From Gp6-AA40 sp035496255 (GTDB lineage Bacteria; Acidobacteriota; Vicinamibacteria; Vicinamibacterales; UBA2999): a DNA stretch of 64,000 nucleotides. The stretch is taken from assembly GCA_035496255.1 (NCBI GenBank), contig DATJEU010000062.1, positions 21,902-85,901 on the forward strand, in the 5' to 3' direction. Made by a program: the position numbers and the translations under genes. Below the pieces are notes generated by a model that worked only from the letters and a program-made list of their open reading frames with translations, had not been told where the DNA came from and ran no database searches. Positions 18,793-27,935 of this stretch are shown piece by piece (the stretch's first letter is position 1; every line of letters starts with the position of its first letter).

Positions 18793-19689
18793 CTAGCTGG
18801 CCTTCGGGTACAGCGTCGCGCGGTAGTCGGCCGCGAATGTCTCGACGCCCTTCGTTGTCAGCGCGTGCTCGATATTGAACCGCTGCCACGGCTGGTCGAG
18901 CGCGATCTCGCGATACTCGATGCGTGCGCCTTGTGGCGCGTAGGTGAACCCGGCATCGGGCATCGGGAAACCGGCGTCCGCCCACTCGCGGAGAACTTTC
19001 GTGGGAACGGTGACGAGATCGGCGTCGATCGAGAAACAGCCGAGCAGATGCGCCAGTGAGCGGATGCTCGCGGCCAGGACCAGCACGTGGCCGTCGCCGC
19101 GCGCGTACATCCGCTTGATGTTGGCGACGAGGTCGACGCCGTTCTGGCCGATGTCGTCGAGGCGACCGATGAACGGCGACACATACGCGGGGGCCGTCGT
19201 GCCACGTGTGGCGCCGTAGACGGCCGCCGCCTGTTCCTGTGAAAAGCACAGCGTGATGTTCACGCGAATACCTTCACCGACAGACCGTTCGGCCGCCTTG
19301 AGTCCTTCAGGGGTGCACGGGTATTTCACGTAGGCGTTCGGGATCCACGAGAACATCTCGCGGCCCTGCTGATACATGCGGTCCGCGGTGGTCTGCAGAT
19401 CGCCGAACACTTCGATGGAGACGCCGGCGTCGCCGACGAGCGGTGAGATCGTCTCCACGATTCTGCGATATTCGTCGAGCTCCTGCTGTTCGGTCAGTTT
19501 GTGACCGGCGCGGACGAGGCGGGCGATGTCCGGGTTCTTCGCGATCAGTGATGGATTCGTCGTCTGCCCATCGACGAATCCGAGCAGGTCCTTGACCTCG
19601 CGCGTCTCCGCCGGATCCCCACCGTCGACGAGGATGCGCGTTCGTGGTCGCACGGCCGGACGTGTGCGGTGATCGGTTGCATCTGCCAT
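18793..19689 (-). CDS. tal: Transaldolase family protein
   Basis: This 298-residue (beta/alpha)8 enzyme has the N-terminal motif FVDGQTTNPSLIAKNP, the Schiff-base lysine in AYVKYPCTPEGLKA, NITLCFSQEQAAA and SPFIGRLDDIG. It transfers dihydroxyacetone units between sugar phosphates in the non-oxidative pentose phosphate pathway, or acts as a related fructose-6-phosphate aldolase-like enzyme. Length and motifs fit the classical transaldolase more than the short TalC type. It directly follows the two transketolase half-genes on the same strand, 19 bp after the C-terminal half. Confidence 0.9.
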   Translation of the reverse strand: MADATDHRTRPAVRPRTRILVDGGDPAETREVKDLLGFVDGQTTNPSLIAKNPDIARLVRAGHKLTEQQELDEYRRIVETISPLVGDAGVSIEVFGDLQTTADRMYQQGREMFSWIPNAYVKYPCTPEGLKAAERSVGEGIRVNITLCFSQEQAAAVYGATRGTTAPAYVSPFIGRLDDIGQNGVDLVANIKRMYARGDGHVLVLAASIRSLAHLLGCFSIDADLVTVPTKVLREWADAGFPMPDAGFTYAPQGARIEYREIALDQPWQRFNIEHALTTKGVETFAADYRATLYPKAS

Positions 19690-19708
19690 AAAGATCGACC
19701 TTTCTTTC

Positions 19709-20728
19709 CTAGGTATGTTCCGGCCGTCGTCTGCTCACGACCGTTTCGGCCAGGCGCGCGATGTGCGGCCCGGTCAGCTCGAAGTGCTCCAGCAACTGCT
19801 GCGGGTCGCCGGATTCGCCGAAGCGATCGTGCATGCCGACACGGATCAGCGGCAACGGCTCGTGCTCGCCGAGCAGCTCGGCGACGGCGCCGCCCAGGCC
19901 GCCGGCCACCTGGGCCTCTTCGGCAGTCATGACGATTCCCGTCTTGCGCGCACTGGCGAGAATCGTCAGGTGGTCGAGCGGTTTCACGGTTGCGCAGTTG
20001 ATGACGTCCGCGGTGATCCCCTTCGCCGACAGCGCTTCGGCCGCGACGAGTGCGTGGTACACCATCGGCCCGCAGGCGACCAGCGTGAGATCCGTGCCTT
20101 CGCGCAGGACCTGGGCGTTGCCGAGGGTGAATGGCGTTGCGCTGGTCGTGACGACCGGAGTCTTGTCGCGCGCGAGACGGATATAGACCGGGCCGTCACT
20201 TGTGGCGACCGCGATGGTCGCCTTCTCGGCCTCGAGACTGTCACACGGCACCACGACACGCATGTTGGGGAGGACGCGCATCAGGGCGATGTCTTCGAGC
20301 ATCTGATGCGTGCCACCATCGGGACCAACCGACACGCCGGCATGCGAGCCGACGATCTTCACGTTGGTGTCGTTCAGGCAGATGGTCGTGCGGATCTGCT
20401 CCCAGTTGCGGCCGGGTGAAAACGCCGCGTAGCTCGAGACGAACGGAATCTTGCCGGCCAGTGCCATCCCCGCCGCCACCGTGACCAGGTTCTGTTCGGC
20501 CACGCCGATTTCGACGTAGCGATCGACGAACGCTTTCGCGAAGCCGTCCATCTTCGTCGATTCCTTCAAATCCGCGCAGAGCGCCACCACCTGCGGATTG
20601 CGGCGGCCAGCTTCGACCAGGCCGCGGCCAAAGCCGACGCGAATCGCTTCCTGTTCGACGTCCTGCTGATACAGCTTCGGGTTCAGACCGACGCTGGCGG
20701 TGGTCGACGCGCGCCCGTCGGCCGTCAC
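19709..20728 (-). CDS. Transketolase, C-terminal subunit
   Basis: This 339-residue protein contains the pyrimidine-binding and C-terminal domains of a split transketolase: FVDRYVEIGVAEQNLVTVAAGMALAGKIPFVSSYAAF contains the catalytic Glu (IGVAEQN), followed by GSHAGVSVGPDGGTHQ and the C-terminal EEAQVAGGLGGAVAELL. It overlaps the N-terminal subunit gene by 4 bp. The two halves should assemble into one thiamine-diphosphate enzyme moving two-carbon units in the pentose phosphate pathway. Confidence 0.93.
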   Translation of the reverse strand: MTADGRASTTASVGLNPKLYQQDVEQEAIRVGFGRGLVEAGRRNPQVVALCADLKESTKMDGFAKAFVDRYVEIGVAEQNLVTVAAGMALAGKIPFVSSYAAFSPGRNWEQIRTTICLNDTNVKIVGSHAGVSVGPDGGTHQMLEDIALMRVLPNMRVVVPCDSLEAEKATIAVATSDGPVYIRLARDKTPVVTTSATPFTLGNAQVLREGTDLTLVACGPMVYHALVAAEALSAKGITADVINCATVKPLDHLTILASARKTGIVMTAEEAQVAGGLGGAVAELLGEHEPLPLIRVGMHDRFGESGDPQQLLEHFELTGPHIARLAETVVSRRRPEHT

Positions 20729-21570
20729 TGGTGTTCACTCCGGATGTGCTCGCCGATGGTGCGCAACTGGTGCAGCGCCCGCCGGCCTTCCTCTGCGTTC
20801 GGCGGCTTGCCGTGCCAATGGAAGTCGTATTCCATGAAATCGACGCCCTTGCCGGGAATCGTGTGCGCGAGGATCATCACCGGCTTGTTTTCGATCGTTC
20901 GCGCGTAGCGACACGCATCGATGATCTGCGTGAAGTTGTGGCCGTCGATCTCCAGCACGTGCCAGCCGAACGCTTCCCATTTCGCGCGCAGATCCTCGAG
21001 CGGCATGATCTCTTCCGTCGGCCCGTCGATCTGGATGTTGTTGCGGTCGGTAATCGCGGTCAGATTCGCGAGGCGGTACTTGCCCGCGAACAGGGCGGCC
21101 TCCCACGTGTTGCCTTCCTCCTGCTCGCCATCGCTCATCAGGCAGTACACGCGCTGATCCCTGATGCCATCCATCTGCCACGCTTTGGCAATGCCGGACG
21201 CCTGCGACAGGCCGGAGCCCAGCGGCCCACTCGTCGTCTCGACGCCGGGGAGTCGCAACCGTTCGGGGTGTCCCTGCAGCCGCGACCCGAATTTGCGCAA
21301 TGTGCGAAGTTCCTCCACCGGAAAGTAGCCCGCGCGCGCCATCGCCGCGTAACGGACGGGCGTGATGTGGCCGTTCGACAGGATCAGCCGATCGCGTTTC
21401 GGCCAGTCCGGGTTCTTCGGGTCGTGCTTGAGGACGACGAAATAGAGCGCTGTGAAGACGTCCGCCATGCCAAGTGGGCCGGCGGAGTGGCCGCTGCCGG
21501 CCTCGACCAGCATGGTGATGATGTCCTGACGAATCGTGTTCGCCATCTGCTCGAGCTGCGAGTTCGTCAT
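20725..21570 (-). CDS. Transketolase, N-terminal subunit
   Basis: This 281-residue thiamine-diphosphate-binding half has AGSGHSAGPLGMADV, GHITPVRYAAMA, GPLGSGLSQASGIA and the Mg/ThDP motif SDGEQEEGNTWEAALFAG ending at DRNNIQIDG. The motif starts SDGE rather than the usual GDGE, a conservative change. It ends before the pyrimidine domain, which is encoded by the overlapping downstream gene. Together with transaldolase it forms a small pentose-phosphate operon transcribed away from the Ser/Thr kinase gene. Confidence 0.93.
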   Translation of the reverse strand: MTNSQLEQMANTIRQDIITMLVEAGSGHSAGPLGMADVFTALYFVVLKHDPKNPDWPKRDRLILSNGHITPVRYAAMARAGYFPVEELRTLRKFGSRLQGHPERLRLPGVETTSGPLGSGLSQASGIAKAWQMDGIRDQRVYCLMSDGEQEEGNTWEAALFAGKYRLANLTAITDRNNIQIDGPTEEIMPLEDLRAKWEAFGWHVLEIDGHNFTQIIDACRYARTIENKPVMILAHTIPGKGVDFMEYDFHWHGKPPNAEEGRRALHQLRTIGEHIRSEHQ

Positions 21571-21857
21571 CGACGGTTGAGTCTCCCAGGGCGTCTGATC
21601 AGATGTCGGTGAACCAAATGCAAGACCCGGGCTGATCTCGATCCGTCCGCTGACGCCGTTGGCGAACGCTGTGCCGCAGCCCGCGGGACGCTCGCCGCCT
21701 TTGCCGTCAATAGCGCCATCTACTGGTGGGTCAATCGCAGGCGCCGAATGGAGGTCGCGCGATCAGCGACATCGACCCACCCGAGCGGCGTCACACGACG
21801 CAGCATCGCTCAGAAGTCGACTGAGCACGTCGCCGCCTGCGCTATCCTTCGCTCACC

Positions 21858-24488
21858 GTGCCCCTGATCCCCGACGAGCCTGGCCTGGACGTCACCGGTG
21901 CGCCAACAATGGGCGTCGCCAGGCCGCCGGGACCTTCGACCGCGCCACTCGAGAATCGGTTTGCGTCCGGCTCGATCGTCGCGGGCCGCTATCGCCTCGT
22001 GTCACTGCTCGGCCGCGGCGGGATGGGCGAGGTGTATCGTGCCGATGACCTCACGCTCGGCCAGCCGATCGCGCTGAAGTTCCTGTCGGGGGACGTCGCC
22101 GGCAGCGATGCCCGGCTGGCGCAATTTCATAACGAGCTGCGCGTGGCCCGGCAGGTCTCGCACAAGAACGTGTGCCGCCTGTACGACCTCGGCGAGGCGG
22201 ATGGCCGCCGCTTCCTGACGATGGAGTACGTGGACGGGGAGGATCTGTCCGCGTCGCTGCGGCGGTTCGGGCGGATGCCGCCGGACAAGGCCATTCAGAT
22301 CGCGCGGCAGTTGTGCGCGGGCATCGCCGCGGCGCACGAGAAAGGTGTACTGCATCGCGATCTGAAGCCGGCGAACGTCATGCTGGACGGCAACGGCGAC
22401 GTCCGCATCACGGACTTCGGCATCGCCACCGCGGCGGCCGACGCCGGTGGCATCTTGGTGGGTACCCCGCAATACATGGCACCCGAACTCCTCGCCGGCA
22501 AGCCGGCGTCGATCAGCAGCGACATCTACGCGCTGGGATTGATCCTCTTCGAGGTGTTCACCGGGAAGCGCGCCTACGAGGCGAAGACGATCGCGCAGCT
22601 GCGCGAACTGCACGACGGCGAGACGCTCACCACGCCTTCGTCCATCGTTCCCGATCTCGATCCAGCCGTCGAGCGCGCGATCCTGCGGTGTCTCGACAAG
22701 GACCCGAGTCGACGCCCCGCATCCGCGCTCACGGTGGCGGCGGCACTTCCCGGCGCCGATCCGCTCGCGGCCGCGCTCGCCGCCGGCGAAACGCCGTCGC
22801 CGGAGCTGTTGATGGCAGCCGGTGAGAGCGAGGCGATGCCGGTCCGTCGCGCGCTCCCGCTGACGATCGCCTTTGTCGTCATGCTGCTCGTCGCTGTCGG
22901 CCTCATGGCACGCGGCTCGATCGTCGGCTGGACGGACATGCCGATTCCGCGCGATGCCCTCGCTGATCGCGCCACCCAGATCCTGCGGCAGCTGGGACAG
23001 ACCGGGCCCGTCGCCGATACTGCTGCCGGATTCAGCATCAACGCCGATTCGCTCCGGTGGGCCGAGCGTGCGGACGGCAACGACTGGTGGAGTGCGTTGC
23101 GTGCGAGCCGAATCGCCCCGATCACCTTCTGGTACCGGACCAGCCCGACGGAGCTGCTACCGCTCGACGTCTCGCGCGGTACGGTCGAGAGTACAGATCC
23201 GCCGATGACGACGGCAGGGATGTCCGAGGTCACGCTCGATGCCGAGGGGCGGCTGCTTCAACTGCAGGTGGTACCGACGGACACGACGCCGGTAGCCAGT
23301 GGTGCGCTGGCGGCGCCGCCGTGGGACAAGTTGTTCGCGGCGGCCGATCTTGATCTCCGCACTTTCACGGCGGTACCGCCTCGATGGACGCCGTTCGCGT
23401 TCGCGGATGCGACGGCTGCATGGGAAGGGCCGATGCCCGGCCGGACGAATCAGCGCATTCGCGTCGAGGCGGCGGCGCTCGCAGGACGGCCGGTCTCGTT
23501 CCGGATTGTCTGGCCGTGGGTGACGCCGAATCAACCGGCGCAGCCACCGCGATCAAGCCTTCAGCAGGTGCTCGATGCGCTGGATATCGGCCTGTGGATC
23601 ACGCTGCTGGCTGGTGCCGTCGTCCTGGCGCGTCGCAATCTGCGGGTGAACCGCGCCGATCGTCGAGGCGCCGCGCGATTCGGCGTGTCGGTGATGCTGA
23701 TGTCGCTCGCCGCCAGTCTTCTCGGCGGTGCGCATTCAACCGATCCACAGGCCCAGATGTCGCAGTTCCTTGGCGGGCTCACATTCGCGGCGTTCGTCGG
23801 CGGCGAGATGTGGATTCTCTATCTGGCTGTGGAGCCGTACGGGCGCCGCTTCTGGCCTGACGCGCTGCTGGCGTGGACGCGTTTGTGGTCGGGACGGGTG
23901 CGCGATGCCCGCGTCGGTCGCGAACTGCTCATCGGCATGGTGTTCGGGGCGCTGGCGCTGGTGGTCGTCGAGGTTCCCAAGCTGCTGCCGATTACGCTCG
24001 GGTGGCATCGGCCGCAGTTCCTCTTCGGGAACCAGCTGTGGATGCTGTCGAGCACGCTGCTGCTGGTGAAGCATTGGGTAAGCACGATGAATGGGGGACT
24101 GCAGAACGCGCTGATGCTGGCGATGGTCTTCCTGGCGCTGCGGCTGCTCCTCCGGCGTCCGCAACTGGCGCTCGTCGCGGGCGTCGCCGTGCTGCTCGCG
24201 TTCATGAACAACGGCGAGTTCTTTTCGGGCACCTGGATCGACAAATACAACGTGCTCGCCATGACCGTGCTGCTGACGCTGGTGCTGCACCGCTATGGCC
24301 TGGTCGCCGCGGCCATGACGCTCTTCGTCGACAATCTGGTGAACGGGATCCCGCTGACGACACACCTCTCGGTCTGGTGGTCGACGTCGACCGTGCTGAC
24401 GGTGACGCTGCTCGTCGCACTCGTGGCGTTCTCGTACTACTCGGCGAGGACGGGGGAGCCGCTTTTCGGCGACGTGATCGTCGACTGA
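21858..24488 (+). CDS. Serine/threonine protein kinase with C-terminal multi-spanning membrane domain
   Basis: The GTG start gives 876 residues. The kinase domain (about 38-300) is complete: GRGGMGEVYRADD, ALKF lysine, HRDLKPANVMLD (about residue 165), DFGIATA, and GTPQYMAPEL. A membrane helix near 335 leads to an extracytoplasmic region of about 230 residues (sensor-like). After about residue 570 come eight or so hydrophobic helices. That differs from PknB-type kinases, which usually end in beta-propeller, PASTA or TPR domains. The membrane half is unrecognised; it could be a transport-like sensor. It has its own transcription unit. Confidence 0.9.
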   Translation: MPLIPDEPGLDVTGAPTMGVARPPGPSTAPLENRFASGSIVAGRYRLVSLLGRGGMGEVYRADDLTLGQPIALKFLSGDVAGSDARLAQFHNELRVARQVSHKNVCRLYDLGEADGRRFLTMEYVDGEDLSASLRRFGRMPPDKAIQIARQLCAGIAAAHEKGVLHRDLKPANVMLDGNGDVRITDFGIATAAADAGGILVGTPQYMAPELLAGKPASISSDIYALGLILFEVFTGKRAYEAKTIAQLRELHDGETLTTPSSIVPDLDPAVERAILRCLDKDPSRRPASALTVAAALPGADPLAAALAAGETPSPELLMAAGESEAMPVRRALPLTIAFVVMLLVAVGLMARGSIVGWTDMPIPRDALADRATQILRQLGQTGPVADTAAGFSINADSLRWAERADGNDWWSALRASRIAPITFWYRTSPTELLPLDVSRGTVESTDPPMTTAGMSEVTLDAEGRLLQLQVVPTDTTPVASGALAAPPWDKLFAAADLDLRTFTAVPPRWTPFAFADATAAWEGPMPGRTNQRIRVEAAALAGRPVSFRIVWPWVTPNQPAQPPRSSLQQVLDALDIGLWITLLAGAVVLARRNLRVNRADRRGAARFGVSVMLMSLAASLLGGAHSTDPQAQMSQFLGGLTFAAFVGGEMWILYLAVEPYGRRFWPDALLAWTRLWSGRVRDARVGRELLIGMVFGALALVVVEVPKLLPITLGWHRPQFLFGNQLWMLSSTLLLVKHWVSTMNGGLQNALMLAMVFLALRLLLRRPQLALVAGVAVLLAFMNNGEFFSGTWIDKYNVLAMTVLLTLVLHRYGLVAAAMTLFVDNLVNGIPLTTHLSVWWSTSTVLTVTLLVALVAFSYYSARTGEPLFGDVIVD

Positions 24489-24739
24489 CCGCGTCGACGT
24501 TCGTGACGGCCACACTTCCTCGTGTCGCCGCTACTTCTGCGCGGCGAACACGGCGGGCACTCTCCCTGCGAGTGCGCAGATGACGCGCTGCGATGTTGAA
24601 TCGCATCTTCGGGGTGACGGGCGTCCTGCGCGGTCGATCGCTGCCGCTTATTGAGGCGCGGGTGCCGACTCGCGGGCCGACGGTACGTCCGGTGCTGGTG
24701 CGAAGAGCGGTCCATTGACCGAGCGCTGCGGGCTTCGGG

Positions 24740-25423
24740 CTACCGGGCTTCGCGCTCGGCCATGGACGGCATCGCGATCAGCAGCCGGTTCTTCGGCGTG
24801 ATCTCGGGCGGGATCGTCTGTGTCCTCACGTGGTAGCCCCGCCCCTGCAACTGCATGGCGCGAGTGACATCGATCGCCGTCGGCCCGTCGAGCCATCCGG
24901 CCAGCGGCCCGGCATCGCCTGCGGATAGATCGTGACAGCACGGCAGCACCGCCACGCGCGCCCGTGCGGTCGCCGCCGCATCGAGAATGCGATCGGTCAA
25001 CGTGCCGCAGGCGTGAATCGAGACGACGACATCGGTCGCCGCGAGAGAGACGCGGTCGATGTCCTCGGCCTGATATCTCACGCGTCCCTGCAGCCGCGGC
25101 CACTCGGTGCAGAAGGCCCGATGCAGGGCCACGCTGGACGGTGGCGGGGCGGAATCGACGACGAGTGCTTCTGGCGAGGAGTCGTCGAGCAGCAACATCA
25201 GGTGCGCCAGCAGTCCGTGGCCGCCGGCGGCGTCGATGATGCGGCCGCCACGGCACCATCGCCGGACCCGTCGCGCCACTTCCCACGCTTCGTACAGCTC
25301 CTTGCGCGGCAGGAGTCCGACGCCGCAGATGACGCGGCCGATGTGCTCGAAGAGCGTGGGGCCGGCAAACCGCGGCAGGTCGTACGCGGTCAGGCGGCCG
25401 CTCGCGCCGGGAGAGAAGGTCAC
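24740..25423 (-). CDS. SAM-dependent methyltransferase-like protein
   Basis: This 227-residue protein (GTG start) has a Rossmann motif I, GGRIIDAAGGHGLLAHLML, then VVDSAPPP at the end of strand 2, and YQAEDIDRV and VVVSIHACGTLTDRIL as later strands. The HACGTLTD loop is reminiscent of class I methyltransferases that act on RNA or small molecules (Methyltransf_25/32-like). A CC pair (VLPCCHDL) lies where metal-binding or catalytic cysteines occur in this group. Substrate is unknown. It is divergent from the aldo/keto reductase gene that begins 39 bp away. Confidence 0.78.
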   Translation of the reverse strand: MTFSPGASGRLTAYDLPRFAGPTLFEHIGRVICGVGLLPRKELYEAWEVARRVRRWCRGGRIIDAAGGHGLLAHLMLLLDDSSPEALVVDSAPPPSSVALHRAFCTEWPRLQGRVRYQAEDIDRVSLAATDVVVSIHACGTLTDRILDAAATARARVAVLPCCHDLSAGDAGPLAGWLDGPTAIDVTRAMQLQGRGYHVRTQTIPPEITPKNRLLIAMPSMAEREAR

Positions 25424-25461
25424 GATCTATCCTAGGCTCTCTTTCAGGAACAGGAGGACGA

Positions 25462-26418
25462 GTGATCACGCGGCGCCTGGGCAAGACGGACTTCGAAATC
25501 ACGACGATCGGCCTTGGCACCTGGGCGATCGGCGGGCGGCAGTGGGGCCCGCAGGACGACCAGGCGAGCATCGCTGCGATTCACGCGGCGATCGATCACG
25601 GGATCAACTGGGTGGATACGGCGCCGATGTACGGCGGGGGACACTCCGAGGAGGTGGTCGGCCGCGCGTTGAAAGCGCTCCCCGTGTCCCGCCGGCCGCT
25701 CGTGTTCACGAAGTTCGGTCTCGGCGTCAACGTCGACGCGCCGGTGAAGTCCGCGAGCGCGCGTGAGGTGGTCGAGGAGTGCGACGCGAGCTTGCGCCGC
25801 CTCGGTGTTGACCACATCGATCTCTTCCAGTTGCACTGGCCCGTGCCGCAGCCGATCGCCGAAACGGCCCGTGCCTGCGCAACGCTGCTGGCCGCGGGCA
25901 AGATTCGCGCGATCGGCGTGTCGAACTACTCGGTCGCGCAGCTCGAGGAATGGATGGCGACGGGCGTGCCGCTGCATTCGGACCAGCCGCCGTACAGCAT
26001 TCTGCGGCCGGCCGCCGGCGTGGACGTCCTCCCGTGGTGCGCCGCCCACGATGTCGGCGCGATCTCGTACTCGCCCCTCTTCCGCGGCCTGTTGTTCGGC
26101 ACCTGGTCACGCAACAAGACCTTCGGTCCGGACGACGCGCGCGGCGCCCACAAGGATTATTCGGGTCCGCGATTTCAGCGGCACCTCGACGCGGTGGACG
26201 AGCTTCAGGCGATCGCGCGGACTGGCGGCCTGAGCTGCGCCCAGCTCTGCGTCGGCGTGCTGCTGGCGACGCCGGGTCTCACCGGCGTGATCTGCGGAGC
26301 GCGCGATGCCCGTCAGGGGGCGCTGGTGGCGAATCTCGGTGTGACGGTCACCGCCGATCAATCGCGCCAGGTATGGGCCGTCGCCGACCGGCTGCGCGCG
26401 GACCTGGAGACGCTGTAG
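25462..26418 (+). CDS. Aldo/keto reductase
   Basis: This 318-residue NADPH-dependent oxidoreductase has GLGTWAIGG, the catalytic Asp and Tyr in WVDTAPMYGGGHSEEVVG, Lys in VFTKFGLG, the His in LFQLHWP, and the GVSNYSVAQLEEW loop. The GTG start has GGAGG 4 nt upstream. The family acts on aldehydes and ketones of sugars and xenobiotics; the substrate here cannot be named. It is distinct from the second reductase at 28316. Confidence 0.93.
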   Translation: MITRRLGKTDFEITTIGLGTWAIGGRQWGPQDDQASIAAIHAAIDHGINWVDTAPMYGGGHSEEVVGRALKALPVSRRPLVFTKFGLGVNVDAPVKSASAREVVEECDASLRRLGVDHIDLFQLHWPVPQPIAETARACATLLAAGKIRAIGVSNYSVAQLEEWMATGVPLHSDQPPYSILRPAAGVDVLPWCAAHDVGAISYSPLFRGLLFGTWSRNKTFGPDDARGAHKDYSGPRFQRHLDAVDELQAIARTGGLSCAQLCVGVLLATPGLTGVICGARDARQGALVANLGVTVTADQSRQVWAVADRLRADLETL

Positions 26419-26525
26419 GGCGGTCGACGAGTTCTGGCCATTGCTTACGCGCTGGGGGTCGCGGACTGCGGGGAACGATTGTCCCGGACTTACTCGTCAG
26501 AATCGCGTCAGCGGATCGTCTGCAT

Positions 26526-26684
26526 TCAATCCGGCGTTGGCCGCTCCAATCGATCGATTACCAGCACATCGACAGGCCCCTTGGCCGGTTCGAGCTTGAG
26601 CCCAAGTTGCTGCAAGGCGGTGAACAGCGCCGGCGCGTCACTGTCGGCGGTGGCGGGTCGATTGTCGAGAACGTCAGTTCGGGA
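26526..26684 (-). pseudogene. C-terminal relic of a TIGR03435/DUF3738 gene
   Basis: On the minus strand an in-frame stretch of about 52 codons, closed upstream by a stop at 26685-26687, reads DSDAPALFTALQQLGLKLE then PAKGPVDVLVIDRLERPTPD. This is the highly conserved end of the TIGR03435 family. No upstream domain, signal peptide or start remains. It is a decayed paralogue of the four other family genes in the window and too short to be functional. Confidence 0.8.
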
Positions 26685-26857
26685 TCAGACTGGCAGCGAG
26701 TAGCCCCGGCGACCACGGGTGGCTGGTCGCGGGTTCCTGCCTGTGCACACCGGGCTGCAGAATCTGCAGGTCCCGAGCGTCGAGACTGCTGTGCCCACCC
26801 TCGGTGGAACGGGGAGCAATTCAGCAGTAAGTCTGGCGTAGTTTCGGTGAGTTAGAT

Positions 26858-26946
26858 GGCGGAGAGAGTGGGATTCGAACCCACGGTAGAGTTTCCCCTA
26901 CACACGCTTTCCAAGCGTGCTCCTTCAACCACTCGGACATCTCTCC
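26858..26946 (-). tRNA. tRNA-Ser (GGA)
   Basis: Read on the minus strand this folds as a complete class II tRNA. The acceptor GGAGAGA pairs with TCTCTCC. The D-arm follows, then anticodon stem CACGC/GCGTG with loop TTGGAAA (anticodon GGA), a long variable arm (TAGGGG/CTCTA region) and a T-arm GTGGG-TTCGAAT-CCCAC. A discriminator G and an encoded CCA occupy 26858-26860. It decodes UCC/UCU. Its first 26 nt and upstream flank are repeated at 27936. Confidence 0.97.
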
Positions 26947-26973
26947 GCTTTAGAATCAATGACTTGCGAGCGG
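26921..26973. repeat. Direct repeat A: 5' end of tRNA-Ser plus upstream flank
   Basis: This 53-bp segment holds the first 26 nt of tRNA-Ser and 27 bp of its upstream region. It recurs at 27936-27988 in the same orientation: the 26 tRNA positions are identical and the flank matches at 21 of 27. The copies lie 1,015 bp apart and bracket the toxin-antitoxin pair. Confidence 0.85.
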
Positions 26974-27115
26974 TCGGATGAAGATTATGGCACACGCCGA
27001 TCCGATTCGCCTCACGTCTCGGTCTCCAATCCTCCGCAATGACATGAAAGGGAACCGGTCGCGCTCGGCACCGCGACAGTGTCAGACGGTCGCCCCTCGC
27101 TGACGATTCGCCGCT

Positions 27116-27151
27116 TTGACAATGTGGCTACACGGAGCTACATTTGGATCC
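27116..27151 (+). promoter_or_regulatory. Promoter of the toxin-antitoxin operon
   Basis: TTGACA (27116-27121) and TACATT (27139-27144) are separated by exactly 17 bp, a good sigma-70 match. Transcription would start at or next to the ATG at 27152, implying a leaderless or nearly leaderless message. Two GCTACA words (27127-27132 and 27137-27142) within the promoter could be antitoxin-binding half sites. Confidence 0.55.
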
Positions 27152-27448
27152 ATGAAGACTGTTGGCGTCCGTGAGCTCAAGAACCGACTGAGCGAGTACA
27201 TTCGGCAGGTCAAATCCGGTGAAGGCGTGCTGGTCACCGACCGCGGTCAGGTGGTAGCGGAACTCACGCCGCCTGGGCATGGCGCGACGGACGCGGCGGT
27301 TCCCCCTGCGCTGCTCGCCCTCGCTCGGCGTAACCTTCTGGCGATCGGCGCTCCGCCCCAGAAGGGCCTGTACCCCGCGCTGACCCGCGCACGTCGTCGA
27401 AAGCGGACGGCCGCGGACCTGCTGCGGGACGAGCGCGGCGACCGATGA
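27152..27448 (+). CDS. Type II antitoxin, Phd/YefM family
   Basis: This 98-residue protein has the N-terminal Phd/YefM DNA-binding fold (VGVRELKNRLSEYIRQV, then GEGVLVTDRGQVVAEL). Its C-terminal half is basic (TRARRRKRTAADLLRDERGDR) and should wrap the toxin. The start at 27152 is preferred over an in-frame upstream ATG (27116) because the latter lies inside the -35 element. It overlaps the PIN toxin by 4 bp and should repress the promoter at 27116 with the toxin as co-repressor. Confidence 0.9.
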   Translation: MKTVGVRELKNRLSEYIRQVKSGEGVLVTDRGQVVAELTPPGHGATDAAVPPALLALARRNLLAIGAPPQKGLYPALTRARRRKRTAADLLRDERGDR

Positions 27449-27885
27449 GCCTGTACGCAGAGTCCAGCGCCGTGCTCGCGTGGTTGCTCGACGAGCCGGC
27501 CGGCCGCGTTGTGCGCCAGACATTGTCGGAGACCGAGATCGTGCTCGCGTCGGATCTCACGCTCATCGAATGCGACCGCGTTCTCCATCGGGCGGCAGCG
27601 CTTGGCGAACTCACAGAGGCAGAGGTCGCGGACCGCCGCGCCCACCTGGCCACCGCCGCCGCGCATTGGCACGTGCTCCGCCTCGGGCCTGAGGTCGTCG
27701 ACCGTGCGCGGCGACCGTTTCCGGGCGATCCGATCCGGACCCTCGACGCCATTCACCTGGCATCGGTCCTCGTCGCGCGTTCGGCGATCGCCGGACTCGA
27801 ACTTCTGAGCCTCGACGATCGCATCCGCGCCGTGGGCAAGAAACTTGGCCTCACACTGTTGCCCGAGGACTCGCGACAGGCGTAA
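27445..27885 (+). CDS. vapC: PIN-domain toxin, VapC family
   Basis: This 146-residue PIN ribonuclease has the family layout: acidic first motif in YAESSAVLAWLLDE (Glu in the place of the common Asp), the Glu in LTLIECDRVLHRA, and the C-terminal aspartates in IRTLDAIHLASVL and LLSLDDRIRAVG. It should cleave RNA when released from the Phd-type antitoxin encoded immediately upstream with an ATGA overlap. The replacement of the first Asp by Glu is the only departure from the usual active site. Confidence 0.9.
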   Translation: MSLYAESSAVLAWLLDEPAGRVVRQTLSETEIVLASDLTLIECDRVLHRAAALGELTEAEVADRRAHLATAAAHWHVLRLGPEVVDRARRPFPGDPIRTLDAIHLASVLVARSAIAGLELLSLDDRIRAVGKKLGLTLLPEDSRQA

Positions 27886-27935
27886 CCCGCTGAAGAAGAT
27901 GACGACGCCCTGCTCGGCTCAGGCCCTTGCAGCCG

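Noticed and set aside
24489..24739. Possible gene between the Ser/Thr kinase and the methyltransferase
   Set aside because: Only Arg/Ser-rich overlapping frames on both strands, with no start signal or motif.
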